Program-made: the position numbers and the translations under genes
Source of the DNA: a virus
Strand: one strand, 5' to 3'
DNA length: 43,832 bases
Virus record (IMG/VR): IMGVR_UViG_3300028883_001006
Span: 1-43,832 of that record
Notes under the pieces: model-generated
Told to the model about the DNA's origin: nothing
What the model saw: the letters and a program-made list of their open reading frames with translations, nothing else
The model's database searches: none
In this document: piece after piece, positions 40,079 through 43,832 of the stretch
Numbering within the stretch: position 1 is the stretch's first letter
How the letters are laid out: every line of letters starts with the position of its first letter

Positions 40079-40695
40079 AATTCCTCCTTTATGGGGGGTT
40101 GATAATACTTTGCTTGCTTTTTGATTGTCCGGTGGGTTGCCGCTATCTCGCAACGGCGAAGCTGTAAGGCATATGCTTCCACGTGGGGCGGCATATCGAG
40201 TAGTCCCGCGTCGATCGCCCCGTATTTTCTCTTGCACTTCCACACTGCGGAACGCATCTCCGAGAAAAACGGCCAGAACGAGGCGCCGAGAACCGATAGA
40301 AATAGCTTCTCCTTTAATATGTATGCGCCCGGGGGCATGTGGTCGAAAACATATCGCACATGCCAGAAATAAGCCTCGGCGTTCTGGTCGGCGCTCAAAA
40401 GGTTGGTTACCGGAATGCCCTTGCTCTGCAGATACAAGCGGATCTCGCGGAAGGTCGCGACGTGAATTCGGAATAGACCGAAATGCCCACTGCTCGTGCG
40501 CTGGGTGGGATTCAATCCCGAAAGTTCCTTTGCGATCTCGACAAAGAACTCGACCAGATAATCGAAGTCCCCGCTCGGCCAGTCCGGAAAGTGGCGCCGT
40601 GCCTTGTGGTAGATTATCTTTCTGGCTTCGCCCTCGGATATCGGTTCCGTGTTGGCTCTGGCCTGTTCCATGCCTTTGAGCATTTTTAAGTTCAT
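40060..40695 (-). CDS. Early protein with a lysozyme-fold-like (SLT-type) pattern
   Basis: The product is 211 aa. Residues about 55-110 read FVEIAKELSGLNPTQRTSSG, then HFGLFRIHVATFREI, then LLSADQNAEAYFWHVRYVF. This matches the layout of soluble lytic transglycosylases: ES-GxNP, GLMQI, then NI-xxG-YL. The catalytic Glu is displaced: here E is followed by LSG instead of SG. There is no signal peptide, and the gene lies in the early region, so peptidoglycan cutting is unlikely. It may be a repurposed fold. Confidence 0.5.
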   Translation of the reverse strand: MNLKMLKGMEQARANTEPISEGEARKIIYHKARRHFPDWPSGDFDYLVEFFVEIAKELSGLNPTQRTSSGHFGLFRIHVATFREIRLYLQSKGIPVTNLLSADQNAEAYFWHVRYVFDHMPPGAYILKEKLFLSVLGASFWPFFSEMRSAVWKCKRKYGAIDAGLLDMPPHVEAYALQLRRCEIAATHRTIKKQAKYYQPPIKEELCQEPV

Positions 40696-41192
40696 TTCTC
40701 CTCCATTCTCATTTCAAGAGACTCTCTCAGACCGTTCAGGCTTTCCAGAGCCTCGGTTATTTCCGCTTTAGCTCTCTCGTATTCGCGTTTGGTAATAACA
40801 CCGTCTCTCAGCATCTCCGCCGTTACCACCGCGACATCCGCGCACTCTTTGACCGTTTCGATAAGCGACGTCGCCGGCGTTTGATCCAGTTGACCGCGGA
40901 CGAGCAACCGGTTCTGATGCGCCATCCACCGCGCGAACCAATCGACTCCGGTGAATTTGTGGATCAGAAGGGCATGCTCATATGTCCACGCGTTGCCGTC
41001 CGGACGGGTAAACGAGTAGATATGATTTGGTTTCGAGTATCCCCATATCGTCTGCAGATACTGATAGGCATTGATGTTGGTTACTTCCTGAAATTCTCGA
41101 CAGAAGGTCAAAAGCAGTTCCCAGCCTTCCATGGCGTCATATTTTGGCAGATATGGGAGCTTTTCGAGTTGGTCGGTTGACAGTTTCATCAT
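40692..41192 (-). CDS. Possible CII-like regulatory protein
   Basis: The product is 166 aa, helical: KLSTDQLEKLPYLPKYDAME, a central WTYEHALLIHKFTGVDWFAR and a C-terminal helix pair (VITKREYERAKAEITEALES). Length, early position and helical layout resemble phage CII-type regulatory proteins (CP76 family), but no single motif proves it. AAAGGAGAAACAAGATT precedes the ATGATG. Confidence 0.45.
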   Translation of the reverse strand: MMKLSTDQLEKLPYLPKYDAMEGWELLLTFCREFQEVTNINAYQYLQTIWGYSKPNHIYSFTRPDGNAWTYEHALLIHKFTGVDWFARWMAHQNRLLVRGQLDQTPATSLIETVKECADVAVVTAEMLRDGVITKREYERAKAEITEALESLNGLRESLEMRMEEK

Positions 41193-41207
41193 AATCTTGT
41201 TTCTCCT

Positions 41208-41534
41208 TTACGTTGACGCGCGTAATAATTTTTCGTATCTTTTCTTCTGAGACGGACCGGCCACGAGGTTGTGTCGAATGAAATGATCTTTGACAATTTC
41301 AGGGACAAACCGGATAGACCGCCCGATCATCTGATATGGGACGTTCCATTCCTTATCGTATTTTCTGCGGACTGTGTTTGGGTTCAGTTGGAGATACTTC
41401 GCGAGGTCTTCGAATGTCCATAGGGTATCGACCGGGCTAACAGACCGTCGAAGCTCGTGGATTTCCTGCCGAAGGTCATCGACCGTCCGAGCGAGGGTTT
41501 CGATCTCGGTTGTTGGGTAAGCGAGCGGGGACAT
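41208..41534 (-). CDS. Helix-turn-helix (HTH_17 / excisionase-like) protein
   Basis: The product is 108 aa from MSPLAYPTTE at 41534, overlapping the previous stop (TGATG) and with GAGGTGG ahead. It has an N-terminal coiled-coil helix (VDDLRQEIHELRRSV) and a winged-helix DNA-binding domain of the MerR/excisionase type: LWTFEDLAKYLQLNPNTVRR then YQMIGRSIRFVPEIV. It may be an excisionase, directing excision of the prophage, or a transcription regulator. Confidence 0.68.
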   Translation of the reverse strand: MSPLAYPTTEIETLARTVDDLRQEIHELRRSVSPVDTLWTFEDLAKYLQLNPNTVRRKYDKEWNVPYQMIGRSIRFVPEIVKDHFIRHNLVAGPSQKKRYEKLLRAST

Positions 41535-41827
41535 CACGCCACCTCGCAAGTTTCGGAAATTTCGGGGAGATAGTCTTCGAGAAGTTCAAGGAGTGCCTTC
41601 TGGATATCCTCTGGGAACTTGCCAGTTACCCAGTAGTTGTAGAGGGTTGTTCTGGCAACCCTATATCCTACCATAGAGGATACTACTTTAGCGAGGTTCT
41701 CGAATGTGCGGAAAGATTCCAGACCGGTTTGGGCATAAGCTTCTTCGACTGCGAACTTCCAATGACGGAGTTCGTAACGGCTTATATCGGTCTTGACATT
41801 TGTCGTGGATTGAATATCTTTAGACAT
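41534..41827 (-). CDS. Small HTH regulator, first early gene (Cro-like role)
   Basis: The product is 97 aa. A helix-turn-helix-like segment appears at FENLAKVVSSMVGYRVARTT followed by LYNYWVTGKFPEDIQKALLE. As the first gene of the leftward early operon, opposite the repressor, it occupies the Cro position. AAAGGCATTCCT precedes the ATG. Confidence 0.6.
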   Translation of the reverse strand: MSKDIQSTTNVKTDISRYELRHWKFAVEEAYAQTGLESFRTFENLAKVVSSMVGYRVARTTLYNYWVTGKFPEDIQKALLELLEDYLPEISETCEVA

Positions 41828-41863
41828 AGGAATGCCTTTCGTGATAGTTGGGCTATTCTAACT

Positions 41864-41893
41864 GCGGGGGTGGAGTTGCAGCTCCGCTCCCGC
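41864..41893 (+). other. 12-bp hairpin in the control region
   Basis: On the plus strand GCGGGGGTGGAG pairs with CTCCGCTCCCGC (12 bp with two G-T pairs, 6-nt loop) and is followed by GCTATTTTGATTT, terminator-like for rightward transcripts. In leftward RNA two pairs become mismatches, so the plus-strand form is favoured. It lies in the early leader between the promoter and the first early gene. Confidence 0.5.
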
Positions 41894-41906
41894 GCTATTT
41901 TGATTT

Positions 41907-41918
41907 GACCAATTGGTC
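41907..41918. promoter_or_regulatory. 12-bp palindrome, possible operator
   Basis: GACCAATTGGTC is a perfect palindrome about 40-50 bp downstream of the predicted start of the early promoter and upstream of the repressor gene, a plausible operator for Cro or the repressor. Confidence 0.45.
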
Positions 41919-41962
41919 GTTTACTTGTCTTATGTTGCCTCTGTTTTTTCATCCTCATAAGC

Positions 41963-41991
41963 AATATAAGAAGCTGGACGACAAATGTCAA
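41963..41991 (-). promoter_or_regulatory. Early leftward promoter
   Basis: TTGACA (41991-41986), 17-nt spacer, TATATT (41968-41963), predicted start near 41957, about 130 nt before the first early gene. It is close to full consensus and has the PR position, divergent from the repressor gene. Confidence 0.78.
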
Positions 41992-42000
41992 GAAGTTTTT

Positions 42001-42032
42001 TCGTATTTTATGAAAAAGTTCGTAAAATACGA
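42001..42032. promoter_or_regulatory. 10-bp inverted repeat between early promoter and repressor gene
   Basis: TCGTATTTTA (42001-42010) and TAAAATACGA (42023-42032), 12 bp apart, are exact complements. They lie just upstream of the early -35 box and over the likely promoter of the repressor gene, so they are a natural binding site for the XRE repressor controlling both directions. Confidence 0.65.
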
Positions 42033-42064
42033 TATTTGTAGCGTTTGCGTTCCAGGGGATACTT

Positions 42065-42481
42065 ATGAATTCACTTTGGGCGAAAAATATTTATTTTCTC
42101 CGCATGGCAACTGGGTGGTTGGATAGCAATGCTTCCTATTCACAAAAAGAGTTTGCGGATCTTCTGGGCATTTCAAATCGCACAGTCATTAACTGGGAAA
42201 GTGGTCACCTACCCACCGCCCCAAAGTTGGACTGGCTCTCTACTTTCTTCTCGAATAAGTTTGGGGTCGAGATAACTGCAGATGATCTCATCCATTTCGA
42301 CCTCCGCGACCGAATTCAAATACGTCCTGTGCCCAAAGAATTTGCGGATATGCCGCCAGAGAAACGGGCAAAACTCTCAAAGCTCGAAGGCCTTTTCTTC
42401 CGAGACGGCCGACGTCTTACTGAGGCTCAGATAGACCTTATTTTGAGTATGTTAGATGAATTTTTAGAAAAGGAGAAATAG
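42065..42481 (+). CDS. XRE-family phage repressor (CI-like)
   Basis: The product is 138 aa. HTH_XRE region at residues about 26-55: SYSQKEFADLLGISNRTVIN then WESGHLPTAPKLDWLSTFF. The C-terminal half is helical (MPPEKRAKLSKLEG, LTEAQIDLILSMLDEFLEKE) and probably mediates dimerisation; there is no S24 peptidase domain, so induction by RecA cleavage is not expected. AGGGGATACTT precedes the ATG. It is the only rightward regulator and sits opposite the early promoter. Confidence 0.82.
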   Translation: MNSLWAKNIYFLRMATGWLDSNASYSQKEFADLLGISNRTVINWESGHLPTAPKLDWLSTFFSNKFGVEITADDLIHFDLRDRIQIRPVPKEFADMPPEKRAKLSKLEGLFFRDGRRLTEAQIDLILSMLDEFLEKEK

Positions 42482-43074
42482 TGGGGCGGGTTTGTTTTGG
42501 AGTTGCTGTAATCTTCCTTTTACCATCTCTAATGTTTGCCAACTTCTTCTTAGCTCTCGAAGCGAGTTTAAACAACTCAAATGCTTTGATGTCTCATTAT
42601 CCTATGGAGGATAAATCAGCCAACACAGTAAGTTACTCTGGTGGAGTTCAGATTGGCATTACTGAAGTTGCTTTTCCTAACTTGAGCTGTTCAACAGGAT
42701 TTAAACTGCTCTCTAAAGGTTGGCATTGGGAGGAACCAGGGGGTGTTGATATCGAGTTAAAATATTTTGAAATTCCTTTAAGAGCTAAATACTCCTACCA
42801 TATTGGAACTGACCTTTTTGGTTCTGTGTCATTTGGTCCATATTACGCCCGATTACTTAGCGAAGGATTCTTTGCTGATAATTATCGGAAGGATGATTTT
42901 GGTGTTCATGCAGAAATAGGCCTGGATTTTGCGTTTCCATCTCATCGTTATGGTTTAGGTATTGAGGGTGGCTACTCTTTGGGTTTGATGTCTCTGATTC
43001 CCGAAGACGATGCTGACATTTACAACAGAAATCTCTTTGCCAGCCTATTAATCTATTTCCATAATTCAGATTGA
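42481..43074 (+). CDS. PorT-like outer-membrane beta-barrel, lysogenic conversion candidate
   Basis: The product is 197 aa with a GTG start preceded by AAGGAGAAATA and overlapping the repressor stop by one base. A signal peptide (VAVIFLLPSLMFANF) is followed by alternating beta strands with aromatic ends: VSYSGGVQIGITEVAF, KYFEIPLRAKYSYHIGTDLF, YGLGIEGGYSLGLMSLIPED and LFASLLIYFHNSD, the PorT/OmpW-like small-barrel pattern. Co-transcribed with the repressor, it would be made in the lysogen and could alter receptor or surface properties, for example superinfection exclusion. The sequence looks more AT-rich than the surrounding phage genes. Confidence 0.7.
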   Translation: MGRVCFGVAVIFLLPSLMFANFFLALEASLNNSNALMSHYPMEDKSANTVSYSGGVQIGITEVAFPNLSCSTGFKLLSKGWHWEEPGGVDIELKYFEIPLRAKYSYHIGTDLFGSVSFGPYYARLLSEGFFADNYRKDDFGVHAEIGLDFAFPSHRYGLGIEGGYSLGLMSLIPEDDADIYNRNLFASLLIYFHNSD

Positions 43075-43085
43075 AGGAGTCCCTA

Positions 43086-43379
43086 ATGCACAGCAAACTT
43101 GCAAAGATTGAGTCCGAGTTGGCACCCATGGAGCTTATCTCCACCGGCACCGACGGTATCTATCTCATTCCAATACCAGACGGGCTTCTTCGATATCTTT
43201 TCGGTAGCGCTATCGACAAGATGACTGCAGATCCGCGAGACGACGACGCGATAGGCACTTTCACTTTGACCGGCGGGTTAACTCTACCTGGCCATGCCCA
43301 GCTTGCTTTCACTTGGAAATACATCGCCAGAAAGAACGGCCATCTCTACTGGGTCATTCAGGACGAGGAAGCAAAGTGA
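43086..43379 (+). CDS. Small protein of unknown function after the barrel gene
   Basis: The product is 97 aa from ATG 43086 with AAGGAGTCCCTA ahead. It is mixed alpha/beta: KLAKIESELAPMELISTGTD, PIPDGLLRYLFGSAIDKMTA, then LTGGLTLPGHAQLAFTWKYI and HLYWVIQDEEAK. No signal peptide or membrane segment. It may be part of the lysogeny operon; I recognise no family. Confidence 0.6.
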   Translation: MHSKLAKIESELAPMELISTGTDGIYLIPIPDGLLRYLFGSAIDKMTADPRDDDAIGTFTLTGGLTLPGHAQLAFTWKYIARKNGHLYWVIQDEEAK

Positions 43380-43425
43380 GAAAGACCGACTGAGAAGAAA
43401 ATGATGGGAGGGCAATTTTATCCTT

Positions 43426-43454
43426 GACTTCCCTTATGTCTTCCCATATTCTAT
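43426..43454 (+). promoter_or_regulatory. Rightward promoter before the tRNA remnant and tadA
   Basis: TTGACT (43426-43431), 17-bp spacer and TATTCT (43449-43454) make a sigma70-type promoter pointing toward the tRNA-Arg remnant and tadA. It may have been the promoter of the tRNA gene or may now drive tadA. Confidence 0.55.
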
Positions 43455-43564
43455 GCACTTGAATCACGCCGAAACGCAAATGAGCACGGCGGAACATTTT
43501 TGAAGACAACAACTTAAAGAGAAACCTGTTATTTTACAACGGATTAGAAGGATACAGCTTGCAG

Positions 43565-43698
43565 AACTACGAATCCGTAGGCCGCAGGTTCGAATCCTGC
43601 CGGGCGCGCATTTTTGAAAAGACTGCGAATCCATAGGCCGTCCGTAGGACCGGGCGCGCATTTTTGAAAAGACTACGAATCCGTAGGCCGCGCGCATT
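43565..43698. repeat. Tandem degenerate copies of a tRNA-Arg 3' segment
   Basis: Three consecutive units begin with ACTRCGAATCC-R-TAGGCCG and the first two end in CGGGCGCGCATTTTTGAAAA: unit A 43565-43620 (with T arm), unit B 43621-43670 (T arm replaced), unit C 43671-43698 (shortened, ending CGCGCATT). A weaker relic (ACATTTTTGAAGAC) is near 43494. They look like repeated recombination scars at one attachment site. Confidence 0.7.
43567..43610 (+). other. tRNA-Arg(ACG) 3' fragment, putative attachment site core
   Basis: The sequence has anticodon-loop CTACGAA (anticodon ACG), the 3' anticodon stem TCCGT, T arm GCAGG-TTCGAAT-CCTGC (43584-43600), acceptor strand CGGGCGC (43601-43607), discriminator G and CA. 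The matching 5' half is missing: the bases before (about 43538-43566) lack an acceptor 5' strand and do not pair with TCCGT. Such a 3' half is what remains at one junction after phage integration into a tRNA gene. Confidence 0.7.
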
Positions 43699-43724
43699 AT
43701 CTTATTATTTTGAAAGCTCTTTGA

Positions 43725-43832
43725 ATGGATATCGAAAGGGACATACGATTTATGGAGGAGGCTTTATCTGAGGCCCAATCCGCCCTCGGCAGGGGGGAAA
43801 TTCCGGTTGGATGTGTGGCTGTTATCGACGGC
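43725..43832 (+). CDS. tadA: tRNA adenosine(34) deaminase, 5' part (host gene, runs off the edge)
   Basis: The first 36 codons read MDIERDIRFMEEALSEAQSA, then RGEIPVGCVAVIDG, the N-terminal end of TadA: a helix with Met/Glu/Ala pattern followed by the (G)E(I/V)PVG strand before the active-site HAE, which lies beyond the window. TadA converts A34 to inosine in tRNA-Arg(ACG). Gene and the fragment of its own substrate tRNA lie about 115 bp apart. Confidence 0.85.
   Translation, partial: MDIERDIRFMEEALSEAQSALGRGEIPVGCVAVIDG

Noticed and set aside
41782-41991. A 69-residue minus-strand ORF across the early promoter
   Set aside because: It starts at the TTG of the -35 box and runs over operators and the first early gene in another frame.
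43464-43697. A 77-residue minus-strand ORF with CAPGRIRTCGLRIRSSA
   Set aside because: It is the familiar false translation of the antisense of a tRNA 3' end; the frame crosses the tRNA-Arg remnant and its repeats.
1-43832. CRISPR array, insertion sequence or rRNA
   Set aside because: No regularly spaced 23-47 bp repeats with unique spacers, no transposase-like protein and no rRNA-like sequence were seen; the short repeats found are iterons or attachment scars.

Overview
The window is almost entirely one temperate, tailed (long, non-contractile tail, siphovirus-like) prophage or prophage-derived element, read leftward on the minus strand. It joins host chromosome at the right edge, where tadA begins at 43725. 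The host looks Gram-negative with an outer membrane: there is a PorT-like beta-barrel gene and several Sec signal peptides. The style of the secreted Asp/Ser/Thr-rich proteins recalls FCB-group or related candidate phyla. That placement is inference from protein style only. The left end of the element and any integrase lie outside the window or are absent.

Right end (41.5-43.8 kb): rightward genes for an XRE-type repressor, an outer-membrane beta-barrel and a small unknown protein form a lysogeny/conversion block. A divergent leftward promoter (TTGACA-N17-TATATT) starts the early operon. Between 43565 and 43698 are the 3' part of a tRNA-Arg(ACG) gene and degenerate tandem copies of it, the likely attachment site, directly in front of tadA.

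Early region (41.8-29.6 kb, minus): two HTH regulators, a possible CII-like protein, a lysozyme-fold-like protein, a coiled-coil protein, a probable ssDNA-binding protein, an intergenic block with a branched fold plus five 11-bp repeats, an acidic protein, a terminator-like hairpin, an N6-adenine-methylase-like protein lacking motif IV, a RecD2-type helicase with a 25-residue membrane peptide overlapping its stop, a primase-helicase carrying an internal 22-bp iteron array, a short ORF rich in TTYGGCCCA repeats, a family-X nucleotidyltransferase, two Cys-rich proteins, a RusA resolvase and a 57-residue zinc ribbon.

Middle (29.6-25.8 kb): a promoter, an upstream 16-bp palindrome, an initiator-like tRNA-Met, a small conserved-type protein, and a ParB / glycosyltransferase-like / IbrA (PAPS-reductase family) / IbrB (ParB-like) cassette immediately before packaging.

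Late region (25.9-1.5 kb): small and large terminase, portal, MuF-like head protein, a secreted fibre-like protein behind its own terminator, scaffold, decoration protein, gpE-type major capsid, connectors, tail terminator, tail tube, tail chaperones G and G-T made by a T_TTT_TTC -1 frameshift, tape measure, tail tip proteins, a second huge secreted fibre-like protein, a lysis group (holin-like membrane proteins and an M15 peptidase endolysin) and an intrinsic terminator. A separate strong promoter then drives a left-end operon of five small acidic proteins that runs off toward the left edge.
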